This document shows, piece by piece, positions 1-8,112 of a DNA stretch of 64,000 nt. Both the position numbers and the translations under genes were made by a program. This DNA is from Streptomyces sp. CB02414 (GTDB lineage: Bacteria > Actinomycetota > Actinomycetes > Streptomycetales > Streptomycetaceae), in the NCBI RefSeq assembly GCF_001905385.1, contig NZ_LIPF01000007.1, positions 62,001 through 126,000 on the forward strand, in the 5' to 3' direction. The notes under the pieces are model-generated. The model worked only from the letters and a program-made list of their open reading frames with translations, did no database searches and was not told the DNA's origin. The stretch's first letter is position 1. Every line of letters starts with the position of its first letter.

Positions 1-245
1 TCAGCCGCGGCTACACCTGGATGGACTGCGGGACGCACGACACCCTGACCGCCGCGAGCCAGTACGTGCAGGTGATCCAGGAACGGCAGGGGGTGCGGGT
101 GGCCTGCCTGGAGGAGATCGCGCTGCGCATGGGCTACATCGACGCCGAGGCCTGCTACGAACTCGGCGCCCGCATGTGGCAGTCGGACTACGGCCGCTAC
201 CTCACCGAGATCGCCCACACCTTCGCCGCCCACACCTTCGCTTAG
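1..245 (+). CDS. rmlA: Glucose-1-phosphate thymidylyltransferase, C-terminal fragment
   Basis: Only the last ~80 residues are in the window; the reading frame enters at base 3. The RG(Y)TWMDCGTHD segment, followed by the ERQG and EEIALRMGYID segments, matches the C-terminal end of RmlA/RfbA enzymes, which make dTDP-glucose from glucose-1-phosphate and dTTP. This is the first step towards activated deoxysugars. It ends with TAG just before the SD of the next gene, so the two are probably co-transcribed. Its place beside aminotransferase, C-methyltransferase and 2,3-dehydratase genes supports a role in making the cluster's own sugar. The rest of the gene, and probably the 4,6-dehydratase, lie upstream. 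Confidence 0.85.
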   Translation, partial: SRGYTWMDCGTHDTLTAASQYVQVIQERQGVRVACLEEIALRMGYIDAEACYELGARMWQSDYGRYLTEIAHTFAAHTFA

Positions 246-254
246 GAGGCCACC

Positions 255-1322
255 ATGGGAAGACTGCTCAGGACGGCGACCCGGCGCGTGGTGCCCGCCC
301 ACCTGCGGTTCGTCCGGCCGGTATCACCGGGGGCCGCCGCCGGACCCGTGGCGCGCGTCTACCGGCAGGTCGAGGCCGACTTCGGGATGCTCGCCCCGCC
401 GCTGGCCCTGCACGCCGCGGCACCCGACGTGCTCGCGGCGTGCTGGAGCATCCTGCGGGAGACACTGCTCGTACCGGGCCTGGCCGGCCGCGCCGACAAG
501 GAGGCGGTGGCCGCGGCCGTGTCGCTGGCCAACCGCTGCCCGTACTGCGTGGACGTGCACGGTGCCGCCCTGACCGGACTGCTCGCCGGACCGGACGCTG
601 CCCGCATCGCGGCCGGCGGGACCGACGAGGTCTCCGACCCCCGGCTGCGCGCCCTGGTCCGCTGGGCGCGGGCCGGCCGGGGGCCGGAGCCGTTCCCGGC
701 CCGACAGCGGCCCGAACTCGCCGGGGTCGCGCTGACCTTCCACTACATCAACCGCATGGTCAACGTGTTCCTCCGGGACTCGCCGCTGCCGTCCGTGCCG
801 CGGCCCGCGGAACGGGTCCTGCGGCGCACCGCGGCCTCGGTCATGGGGCGGCTCGGCCGAGTCCAGGTCGCCCCGGGCGCGTCGCTCGGCCTGCTGCCCC
901 CGGCGGCGCCGCCCGCGGACACCGGCTGGGCCGCACCCGTACCGCACATCGCGAAGGCCGTGCACCGCGGTGCCGCCGCCATCGCCGCCGCCGGTGAGCG
1001 GAGTGTCCCGGCGGGGGTGCGTGCACTCGTCGAAGCCCGGCTCGACGACCCGGACTCCGGTACTCCCCCGGTGGACTTCCCCGGGTGGCTGGAGGGGGCG
1101 GTCGAACCGCTGTCCGCGCAGGACCGGCCGGCCGCGCGGCTGGCGCTGACGACCGCCGTCGCGTCCTACCGTGTCACCCCCGGGCTTGTCGCGGAATGCC
1201 GCGCGGACGACGCGCAGCTGATCGAGCTGACCTCCTGGGCGGCGTTCTCCGCAGCCCGCCGGGCGGTCGGCCGGCTCGTGCCGCAGGAAGGCACACGGAA
1301 AGATGTGGGGCCGTCCGCCTGA
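255..1322 (+). CDS. Carboxymuconolactone decarboxylase / AhpD-like family protein
   Basis: A 355-residue protein. The ATG has an excellent SD (taggaggcc) seven bases upstream. Residues 95-102 (CPYCVDVH) give the CxxC...H signature of the AhpD/CMD fold, which in AhpD is a thiol redox centre, on a helix beginning near residue 80. The C-terminal half is Ala/Arg-rich and its role is not clear; it may be a second, degenerate copy of the fold. It follows the rmlA fragment by nine bases, so it is in the same operon. Its function in the cluster is unknown. A peroxidase or thiol-disulfide role protecting against reactive intermediates is possible, but this is inference. Confidence 0.6.
   Translation: MGRLLRTATRRVVPAHLRFVRPVSPGAAAGPVARVYRQVEADFGMLAPPLALHAAAPDVLAACWSILRETLLVPGLAGRADKEAVAAAVSLANRCPYCVDVHGAALTGLLAGPDAARIAAGGTDEVSDPRLRALVRWARAGRGPEPFPARQRPELAGVALTFHYINRMVNVFLRDSPLPSVPRPAERVLRRTAASVMGRLGRVQVAPGASLGLLPPAAPPADTGWAAPVPHIAKAVHRGAAAIAAAGERSVPAGVRALVEARLDDPDSGTPPVDFPGWLEGAVEPLSAQDRPAARLALTTAVASYRVTPGLVAECRADDAQLIELTSWAAFSAARRAVGRLVPQEGTRKDVGPSA
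1291..1306 (+). promoter_or_regulatory. AGATGC-type cluster element J
   Basis: GCACACGGAAAGATGT, one base off the shared pattern GCA(A/C)-N6-AGATGC. It overlaps the 3' end of the preceding gene, points rightwards and lies 128 bases before the FAD monooxygenase start. Confidence 0.5.
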
Positions 1323-1434
1323 CTGCGACGCTCCACCGCATGGGCGGATCCAGCGAGGTTCCGTAGTCCTCGACGCCCTGCGCCCCACGCCGCCGCCAAC
1401 GGGCCGAGCGGCCACGAGGAAGGGTGGACCACCG

Positions 1435-2814
1435 ATGGGCAAGAAGCCACGCCGGGCGCTGGTGCTCGGCGGCAGCTACGCCGGCCTGTTCGCCGCGCGT
1501 GTCCTGACCGAGCAGTACGACGAGGTCCTGATCGTCGACCGTGACCGGCTGGTCGGCGAGCGGGGACCGCGCCGGGGCCGCCCGCAGGGCCGGCACATCA
1601 ACGCCATGCACGTCCGCGGGCTCCAGGTCACCGAGGAGCTGTTCCCCGGCTTCATCGACGGACTCGTCGCCGACGGCTGCCCGACCGGCGACTACGCCGG
1701 CTCGTGCCGCTGGTACTTCAACGGGCTGCCGCTGGTCCGTGAGGACATCGGCTACATCGCGGTACCGGCCACGGCTCCGCTGATGGAACGTCACCTGCGG
1801 GAACGCGTGGAGCAGCTGCCCGGGGTGCGGTTCGTCGAACGCCACGACATCGTCGGCCTCGAAGCCACGCCGGACCACTCCCGGATCACCGGGGCCCGGC
1901 TGTCCGACCTGGACGACGACCGGCGTGAGGTGGTCATCGAGGCCGACCTGGTCGTCGACGCCACCGGCCGTGGCTCGCGGACCCCGGCGATGCTGAAGCG
2001 GTTCGGCTACGGGACGGTCCCCGAGGAACGCATCAAGATCGACCTCGGGTACGTCACGCAGCACTACGAGCTGGACGACGACCCGTGGCGCGGCGATCTG
2101 GCCATCATCCCGGTCGCGTACCCGGGTTCCCCGCGTGGCGCGATCTTCACGCAGACCGACCACGGCCGGGTCGAGCTGACCACGTACGGTCTGCTCGGTG
2201 ACCATCCTCCGACCGACCAGGAGGGCTTCTACGAGTTCGTCCGGTCGCTGGCGGTCCCGGACATCGCCGACGCCCTGGAGACGGCCCGCCCGGTCGACGA
2301 GCCGGTGCCCTTCCACTACCCGGTCACGCTGCGCCGCCGGTACGAGCGGATGTCCCGGCTGCCGGCCGGCCTGGTCGTCACCGGGGACGCGGTCACCAGC
2401 TTCAACCCGGTGTACGCGCAGGGTATGACCGTGGCCGCGGTCTCCGCGCTGACACTGCGCCGGCACCTGCGCCCGGCCGGCGGGCCCGACCCGGCGGCGT
2501 ACTTCCGCGACCTGGCCCGCGACTGCATCGACGCGCCCTGGGAGATGACCACGACGGTCGATCTGAACTTCCCGGACGTGCCCGGCCACCGGTCCCTGAA
2601 GATGCGCATGGTCCAGCGCTACCTGCGGCTCGTCCAGGTGGCGGCGACCCGGGACCCGAAGGTCACCACGGCGTACCTGCGGGCCGCCGGCATGGTCGAC
2701 ACCCCGCAGTCGCTGATGCGCCCGGGCGTGCTGTGGCGGGTCCTGCGCGGCGCCTTCACCCGGTCCTCCGCCGCCGCCCGGCCGCGGCAGCCGGCTCTCG
2801 CCCGGACGCGCTGA
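1435..2814 (+). CDS. FAD-dependent monooxygenase (epoxidase-like)
   Basis: A 459-residue PHBH-type flavoprotein. The N-terminal Rossmann motif is at residues 12-17 (GGSYAG in place of GxGxxG). A VDATGRGSRTP-type segment lies mid-protein, and the C-terminal GD motif (VVTGDAVTSFNPVYAQGM) binds the FAD ribityl chain. The RGRPQGRHINAM segment is typical of bacterial epoxidase-like FAD monooxygenases. I chose ATG 1435, with gaggaagg about 11 bases upstream, because the dinucleotide fold begins directly after it; the frame is open further left. No WxWxIP motif is present, so it is not a tryptophan-halogenase type. In related enediynes an FAD enzyme chlorinates carrier-bound beta-tyrosine, and I cannot exclude that role. 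Warhead or aryl oxidation is the alternative. Confidence 0.7.
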   Translation: MGKKPRRALVLGGSYAGLFAARVLTEQYDEVLIVDRDRLVGERGPRRGRPQGRHINAMHVRGLQVTEELFPGFIDGLVADGCPTGDYAGSCRWYFNGLPLVREDIGYIAVPATAPLMERHLRERVEQLPGVRFVERHDIVGLEATPDHSRITGARLSDLDDDRREVVIEADLVVDATGRGSRTPAMLKRFGYGTVPEERIKIDLGYVTQHYELDDDPWRGDLAIIPVAYPGSPRGAIFTQTDHGRVELTTYGLLGDHPPTDQEGFYEFVRSLAVPDIADALETARPVDEPVPFHYPVTLRRRYERMSRLPAGLVVTGDAVTSFNPVYAQGMTVAAVSALTLRRHLRPAGGPDPAAYFRDLARDCIDAPWEMTTTVDLNFPDVPGHRSLKMRMVQRYLRLVQVAATRDPKVTTAYLRAAGMVDTPQSLMRPGVLWRVLRGAFTRSSAAARPRQPALARTR

Positions 2815-2880
2815 GAACCCGCGTTACGGGCCCCCGCCCGTATCTCGTGCGCAGGCGCTGAGCTCAGCCGGTCCACCGCA

Positions 2881-2920
2881 AAGGGCCCGTCGTGCAACCT
2901 CCCCTGCACGACGGGCCCTT
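2881..2920. terminator. Perfect 16-bp stem terminator between convergent genes
   Basis: The arms aagggcccgtcgtgca (2881-2896) and tgcacgacgggccctt (2905-2920) pair perfectly around an 8-base loop. It sits between the rightward FAD monooxygenase and the leftward adenylation gene, so it can serve both. I see nothing else in the 2815-3112 gap. Confidence 0.85.
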
Positions 2921-3112
2921 CTCCTCGTCTGCCCCTCCCCCCCTCCAGCCCTTCTCCGGTGCGCTGACGATCGCCTTGGTGTGCGGGAGGTCATTGCCGG
3001 CCCCCCGTGCCGGTGAACGCTGTGGTGACACTGCCGGTCCGGGCATGGGCGTCAGCGGTGACCGGGCCGGCGGTGGCGGTGGCGGTGGCGCCGTCCCGGC
3101 GTACCTTCCCGG

Positions 3113-4591
3113 TCAGAGCGCCGGCTCTCCCTGGCTCTCCCCCAGCCGGCGGCCGTCGACCTTGCCGGTCGCGGTGCGCGGCAGCGCGTCCGGCACGATC
3201 CGGAACCTGATCGGCAGCCGCACGTCACCGAACCGCTGCCGTACGGACGCCCGCCACTGGCGCTGCGGCGGCTCCTCGTCCCGCGACACGACGTACGCCA
3301 TGAGCGAGGTGACGAGGCCGTCGTCGTTGCGGGCGGCCAGCACGGCGCACTCGGCGACCGAGGAGTGCCCGTCGAGGACGGCCTCGACCTCGGCGAGTTC
3401 GATGCGGTGGCCCTGGATTTTCACCTGCGCGTCGTGCCGGCCGCGGAACTCCAGGAGTCCGTCCGGCCGTCTCCGGCCCCGGTCGCCGGTGCGGTACCAG
3501 GGGCCGGGGCCGCGCCCGGGGACGGGACGGAAGGCGGGGCCTTCGCGGCCGCCGCGCAGATAGCCCGGGGTGACGTACGGGCTGCGCACCACCATCTCGC
3601 CCTCGTCCGCCTCGCGGTCCGCGTCGTCGAGGAGCAGCACCTCCCGGCCAGGGATGGCCCGGCCGACGGGGACGGGGCCGGCCTCGCCGCGCGGGATGCG
3701 GTGCCAGGTCGCGGCGACCGTCTCGGTGGGGCCGTAGAGGTTGTACAGCTCGATGTCCGGGGACCCGGCGTGCAGCGTCCCGACGAGGTCCGGCGGGATC
3801 GCCTCGCCCATCAGGACCAGTCGCCGCACCGGCAGCGGCCGCCCGTCGCTCGCGCGGGCCAGTTCCCGCGCGAAGCTCGGGACGGTCTGGAGCACGTCGA
3901 TCCGCGTCTCGGCGAGCCAGTCGAGCAGCCGGGCGGGGTGGGCGCGGGTCTTCGGCGGTACGGGGCACAGTGTCGCCCCCGAAAGGAGAGCGGCGAACGT
4001 CTCGCAGATCGCCGGGTCGTGCTCGGGGTGCACCCACTGGGCGACCCGGCTGCCGGGGGCGAGGCCGAAGGCATCGGCGAACCAGCGGCCGAACTGGGCC
4101 AGCGCGGCGTGCGTCTGCGGCACCCCCTTGGGGCGGCCGGTGGAGCCGGACGTGTGCGCGATGTACGCCCAGTCGTCGGGCCGGACCTCCTGATCGGGCA
4201 CGGCCGCCGCGGGCAGTTCCGTCACGTCCAGGGGTGCGGTCCCGGTGTGCCCGGCGTACCAGGTGACGAGGTCGTCCGGGGGGCCCGCGGTCAGCACCGC
4301 GGCCGGGCGGACGTCGTCCAGGATCATCCGGGTGCGCTCACCGGCGGCCCCGGTGTCGAACCAGACGACGTGCGCCCCGGCGCGCAGCACGCCGAGCAGC
4401 GCCGCGTAGCGGTCCGGTCCGGGCGGCACCCGTACGGCGACCGGGCGGCCGGCGAGACCGGCGAGCGCGGCGGCGATGCGGGCGGAGCGGTCGTGCAGGT
4501 CGTCCGGGGTGATCTCCTCACAGTCCCAGAGCAGGGCAGCGCCTTCGGACCCGCGCTGCCGGACGAGGTGGTGTACGGCATCGGCTGTCAT
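3113..4591 (-). CDS. Free-standing adenylation protein (SgcC1-like)
   Basis: A 492-residue A domain with no attached carrier. It shows A3 (YIAHTSGSTGRPKG), an Asp in the substrate pocket (HDPAICETF), A5 (LYNLYGPTE), A7 (YRTGD), A8 (QVKIQGHRIELAEVE) and the A10 lysine (PRTATGKVD), so it should form an aminoacyl adenylate and load a separate PCP. In C-1027-type clusters SgcC1 does this with (S)-beta-tyrosine. Nearby HpaB-type hydroxylase and aminomutase genes support the same substrate here; that is inference. ATG 4591 is chosen because the A-domain N-terminus starts right after it. It lies 107 bases downstream of the hydroxylase gene, with which it may form one unit. The free PCP at 27.3 kb and C enzyme at 31.1 kb are the likely partners. 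Confidence 0.82.
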   Translation of the reverse strand: MTADAVHHLVRQRGSEGAALLWDCEEITPDDLHDRSARIAAALAGLAGRPVAVRVPPGPDRYAALLGVLRAGAHVVWFDTGAAGERTRMILDDVRPAAVLTAGPPDDLVTWYAGHTGTAPLDVTELPAAAVPDQEVRPDDWAYIAHTSGSTGRPKGVPQTHAALAQFGRWFADAFGLAPGSRVAQWVHPEHDPAICETFAALLSGATLCPVPPKTRAHPARLLDWLAETRIDVLQTVPSFARELARASDGRPLPVRRLVLMGEAIPPDLVGTLHAGSPDIELYNLYGPTETVAATWHRIPRGEAGPVPVGRAIPGREVLLLDDADREADEGEMVVRSPYVTPGYLRGGREGPAFRPVPGRGPGPWYRTGDRGRRRPDGLLEFRGRHDAQVKIQGHRIELAEVEAVLDGHSSVAECAVLAARNDDGLVTSLMAYVVSRDEEPPQRQWRASVRQRFGDVRLPIRFRIVPDALPRTATGKVDGRRLGESQGEPAL

Positions 4592-4698
4592 GCCGTGAGC
4601 GTGGCGCCACGGCGGGCCGCGGGTCTCCTTCCCGCGTGCCCCTGGGGGCGAAGAGAGCACGATACGAGGAAGGGGCGCGCTGTTTCTTCCGTGGGCTC

Positions 4699-6201
4699 TC
4701 AGCGTTCCGGTGTCCACAGGTCGGGGGCGGTCCAGCCGTCCAGGTCGTACTCGGACAGGCACTGTTCGGCGAACGCCTTGTAGCCGTCGAGAAGGCCGGT
4801 CGCGGTCTGTGCGCGCAGCAGTTCGATCCGGGTGTTCTCGTGGTTGCCGGCGTAGTTGCGCTCGTAGAGCTCGTGCCGGCCGCCGAACTCGGTGCCGGTC
4901 GCGTCCCAGAGCAGCTTCATCACCTTGACCCGCTGTTCGGCGTCCGAGCCGTCCGAGCCGCGCAGATACCGGTCGAGGTAGGGCCGTATCTCCGGGCTGC
5001 GGAAGTCGTCGGCGCTGGAGTTCACGTAGATGAGCCCGCTCGCCACGTCCTGCTGGATGATCTCCTTGACCCGTGGATAGCCGACCTGCATGAACCAGCG
5101 GTACGCCATGCCGTACTGCGGGTTGGGCAGCAGTGCGCCGTTCTTCCACTCCACCGGGTTGCGGGCGGCCGCGTCGGAGAGCCCCCAGAACAGGTTGCGC
5201 CAGGCGAGCACCTCGCCGAGGCGGCTCTGCACGCCGCGGAAGTCCTTGGTGCCGGTGAGTTCCAGGGCCTTGGCGAGGAGGCCGGCGAGGAATTCGAGCT
5301 TGACGGCGAGCCGGGTGCAGCCGTGGAAGGTGAAGCGCTCGGAGAATCCGGACTGGCCGGCGAACATCTGGACCTTGCCGAGGTCGCCGTGGACGAACAC
5401 GTTCTCCCAGGGCACCAGCACCTGGTCGAGGACCAGGATGGTGTCGTTCTCGTCGAGCCGTGACGACAGCGGGTAGTCGAAGGGGGTGCCGACGGCGGCG
5501 GCGTTCGCCCCGTACGACGGGCGGCAGATCAGCTTCACCCCGGCCGCGTCCATCGGCACGGTGGCGATCAGGGCGAACTCCTTCTTGCGGACCGGCAGGC
5601 CGAAGTGGGCGATGAAGTTGTAGTGGCTCAGTGCCGAGCCGGTGGCGACGACCTTGGCGCCGCTGACGACGAGACCGGCGTCCGTCTCGCGTTCGACCCG
5701 GATGTAGACGTCGGCGACCTGGTCGGGGGCGCGGTTGCGGTCCACGGGCGGGTGCACGATGGCGTGGTTCCAGAAGAGCACCTTCTCCTGCGACTCCCGG
5801 TACCAGCGCTCCGCGTTGTCGCTGTACGGGGCGTAGAAGCCGGAGTTGGCGCCGAGGGTGCCGAGGAACGACGCCTTGTAGTCGGGGCTGCGGCCCATCC
5901 AGCCGTAGCTCATCCGGGCCCAGGCCGCGATGGCCCGCTGGTCGGCGACCATGTCGTCGACGGTGCGCGGGGTGCGGAAGAAGGGGTGGGTGAAGCCGCC
6001 CGAGCCGGTGTCGGTGGGGGCGGTCAGCACGTCGCGCTGCGCCGGATCGTGCAGCGCGTCGTAGAGCCGGGCGGTCATCCTCACCGGGTTGCGGAAGGCG
6101 GGGTGTGTGGTGACGTCCTTGACCCGCTCGCCGTTGAGGAACACCTCACGGCCGTCGCGGAGGCTCTCGACGTATTCGTCGCCGGTCAGCGGCCGGGTCA
6201 C
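4699..6201 (-). CDS. HpaB-type FADH2-dependent aromatic hydroxylase (SgcC-like)
   Basis: A 500-residue member of the 4-hydroxyphenylacetate 3-monooxygenase large-subunit family. The LTGDEYVESLRDGREVFLNG start, the THPAFRN segment and the central HPPVDRNRAPDQ region are typical. Such enzymes use FADH2 from a separate reductase; the candidate is the flavin reductase at 42.5 kb. SgcC in C-1027 hydroxylates C3 of the beta-tyrosyl group on its carrier protein, and the neighbouring A protein and aminomutase suggest the same step. The start is GTG. It overlaps, as GTGA, the end of a possible 45-codon upstream ORF, so translation may be coupled. Confidence 0.82.
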   Translation of the reverse strand: MTRPLTGDEYVESLRDGREVFLNGERVKDVTTHPAFRNPVRMTARLYDALHDPAQRDVLTAPTDTGSGGFTHPFFRTPRTVDDMVADQRAIAAWARMSYGWMGRSPDYKASFLGTLGANSGFYAPYSDNAERWYRESQEKVLFWNHAIVHPPVDRNRAPDQVADVYIRVERETDAGLVVSGAKVVATGSALSHYNFIAHFGLPVRKKEFALIATVPMDAAGVKLICRPSYGANAAAVGTPFDYPLSSRLDENDTILVLDQVLVPWENVFVHGDLGKVQMFAGQSGFSERFTFHGCTRLAVKLEFLAGLLAKALELTGTKDFRGVQSRLGEVLAWRNLFWGLSDAAARNPVEWKNGALLPNPQYGMAYRWFMQVGYPRVKEIIQQDVASGLIYVNSSADDFRSPEIRPYLDRYLRGSDGSDAEQRVKVMKLLWDATGTEFGGRHELYERNYAGNHENTRIELLRAQTATGLLDGYKAFAEQCLSEYDLDGWTAPDLWTPER

Positions 6202-6335
6202 TGTGCTGCCCCGGCACGTCGGCGGGCGACGGGCCCGGGCGCGAGGGCCCGGGCCCGTTCGATCGGCTCGGAAAGGGGGCGGGGGCGGGAGGGCGGCGTG
6301 GTGCCCGACTCGGTCATGCGCGGGATGACGGTCAT
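6198..6335 (-). CDS. Possible 45-aa upstream ORF
   Basis: An ATG-initiated frame ends with a TGA that overlaps the hydroxylase GTG start (GTGA arrangement). Its codons have the very high third-position GC expected of a coding frame here. It has no good SD and no recognisable domain. It could be a coupled leader peptide, or the hydroxylase may truly begin elsewhere. Low confidence. The rest of the 6202-6527 gap holds one regulatory element. Confidence 0.3.
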   Translation of the reverse strand: MTVIPRMTESGTTPPSRPRPLSEPIERARALAPGPVARRRAGAAQ

Positions 6336-6367
6336 GCCGTCAGCGTCACACCGGTTCCGGGGCCCCG

Positions 6368-6383
6368 GCATCTCCTCCGGTGC
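6368..6383 (-). promoter_or_regulatory. AGATGC-type cluster element M
   Basis: On the minus strand GCACCGGAGGAGATGC, a match to GCA(A/C)-N6-AGATGC. It points to the hydroxylase/adenylation unit, 166 bases before the hydroxylase start and 32 before the small upstream ORF. Confidence 0.6.
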
Positions 6384-6527
6384 TCAGCGGTGAAATCGCG
6401 GAGCACCTTCGTGAACTCCCTGATGCACGGCGGCATCATGACTCGCTGCGACCAGGCCGCCGAGCCCTGCCGGGCGGCCGTCACCCCCGCGTCGCACCTG
6501 ATGCGGCGTGGCGTGGGACGACAGGCC

Positions 6528-7988
6528 CTAGCGGACGACCTCCATCTGGGCCATCATGCCGAAGCTGGAGTGCTCCAGGAAGTGGCAGTGGTAGACGTAC
6601 CGGCCCAGGTAGTCGGTGAACGTCGCCTGCAACCGCACCGATGTGCCGGCCGGGAGCCGCACGGTGTCCTTGAGTCCCTCGTCGTCCTGGGACATCGGCA
6701 TGCCGGAGCGGTCGAGGACCCGGAACTGCACCAGGTGCATGTGGAAGTTGTGGTCGAGATCGGCGTCGTCGTTGTGGACGGTCCAGATCTCGGTGGCGCC
6801 CCGCTTGATGGTGAAGTCGACGCGGTCCGGGTCGTACGGCTTGCCGTTGATCAGCGGGACCGGTTCGCCGGAGAAGTCGAACTTGAGGCTGACGTCGCGC
6901 TGCACGGTCGCCTTGGGCAGTGCGGGCAGCGGCCGCAGCCGCGCGGGGATCTTGCTGGCGTCGTCGGCCGTGGACGTCACGTCGAACCGCAGCACTTCCC
7001 CCTTGGTGCTGTCGCTGAGCATCACCGACGACCCGACAGGGATGCCGGTGAAGTCGATGACCAGGTCGGCGCGTTCGCCGGAGCTGAGCGTCACCGAGGA
7101 GCGGGGGACGGGGGCCGGCAGCAGCCCGCCGTCCGAGCCTATCTGCGTGATCTTCCCCTGGCGCAGGCTCAGCGTGTACGTGCCTTCGTTGGTGGCGTTG
7201 AGGAAGCGGAAGCGGTACTTGCGGGCGGCGACCGGGAAGTAGGGCTTGATCCTTCCGTTGACCACCACGTGGGTGCGGTCGTGCGGGAAGCCCCAGATCA
7301 GGGTGCCGTCGGCGTCCAGCTGGACGTCGGTGAACATGACCGGCACGTCGTACGCGCCGGCCGGCAGCCCCAGGTGGTCCTCGGCGGGGTCGTCGACGAG
7401 GTAGAAGCTGTGCAGCCCGCGGTAGGTGTGCTCGGCCTCGTCGCCGTGCACGTGGTCGTGGTACCAGAGTGTGGCTCCACGTTGGTTGTTCGGGTAGTGG
7501 TAGTCCTTGGCGGCACCCGGCATGATCATGTCCATCGGGTGTCCGTCGTCGACGGCCTTCACATGGCCGCCGTGCAGGTGCACGTTGGTGTGGGCGGCGA
7601 GTTTGTTGCGGAACGTCACCTTGACCGGGCGGCCGGTGCGGCCCCGTATGGTCGGGCCGACCCAGGCGCCGCCGTAGGTGAAGGCGTCGGTGACGACGCC
7701 CGGCGCGAGTTCGAGCTGCGCGGGGCGCACCTCGACCTCGTACTCGTCCCCGGCCTCCGTCCGGCGGACCGGCTTCGCGACCGGCGGCACCGGCATGCGC
7801 CTTCGGAACGCCTCGACGCGGAGCGGCTTCGGCCTGCGCGCCGCGGACGGGCTGGTGCCCGGCGCGTGCGGATGGGGCGCGGTGGGTGTGGTGGACGCGG
7901 CGGGTTCGGCGGGCGAGGCGAGTCCACGGAACAGCATCATGGAGCCCGCCACCGATCCGCCCGCGACCATAAACAGCCGTCTCTTCAA
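6528..7988 (-). CDS. Exported multicopper oxidase
   Basis: A 486-residue laccase-like enzyme. The N-terminus KRRLFM followed by a Gly/Ala/Ser-rich stretch looks like a Tat signal, so export after folding is likely. Four copper-ligand clusters are visible: HLHGGH, WYHDHVHG, HNFHMH and the C-terminal HCHFLEH, so type 1 and trinuclear sites look complete. The family couples one-electron oxidation of phenols or metals to reduction of O2. The start is TTG 7988 with gggggaaacagg just before it; a downstream ATG would destroy the twin-arginine motif. It has its own relaxed copy of the cluster element. The role is unclear: oxidation of a phenolic intermediate, or an unrelated gene captured by the regulon. 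Confidence 0.82.
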   Translation of the reverse strand: MKRRLFMVAGGSVAGSMMLFRGLASPAEPAASTTPTAPHPHAPGTSPSAARRPKPLRVEAFRRRMPVPPVAKPVRRTEAGDEYEVEVRPAQLELAPGVVTDAFTYGGAWVGPTIRGRTGRPVKVTFRNKLAAHTNVHLHGGHVKAVDDGHPMDMIMPGAAKDYHYPNNQRGATLWYHDHVHGDEAEHTYRGLHSFYLVDDPAEDHLGLPAGAYDVPVMFTDVQLDADGTLIWGFPHDRTHVVVNGRIKPYFPVAARKYRFRFLNATNEGTYTLSLRQGKITQIGSDGGLLPAPVPRSSVTLSSGERADLVIDFTGIPVGSSVMLSDSTKGEVLRFDVTSTADDASKIPARLRPLPALPKATVQRDVSLKFDFSGEPVPLINGKPYDPDRVDFTIKRGATEIWTVHNDDADLDHNFHMHLVQFRVLDRSGMPMSQDDEGLKDTVRLPAGTSVRLQATFTDYLGRYVYHCHFLEHSSFGMMAQMEVVR

Positions 7989-8047
7989 CCTGTTTCCCCC
8001 TGATTCGGCAATGTCGACGGAACACTACGACGGTGGGGCGGGCCTCA

Positions 8048-8063
8048 CCCTCTTCCAGATTGC
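8048..8063 (-). promoter_or_regulatory. Relaxed cluster element N
   Basis: Minus strand GCAATCTGGAAGAGGG, which keeps GCAA-N6-AGA with the same spacing but not the final TGC. It lies 59 bases before the multicopper oxidase start. Confidence 0.4.
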
Positions 8064-8112
8064 TGACCTCGGCCGGGTGTGCGGCCCGGGTTTCGTCGTG
8101 TGGGCGCAGGGT

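Noticed and set aside
1435..2814. Tryptophan-type flavin halogenase
   Set aside because: The WxWxIP signature is absent; only the general FAD monooxygenase motifs are present. A role in chlorination remains possible but cannot be claimed.
4624..4639. Cluster regulatory element before the adenylation gene
   Set aside because: GCACGCGGGAAGGAGA resembles the pattern only partly and overlaps an SD-like AAGGAG. I treat it as chance; the gene can be read from the hydroxylase promoter.
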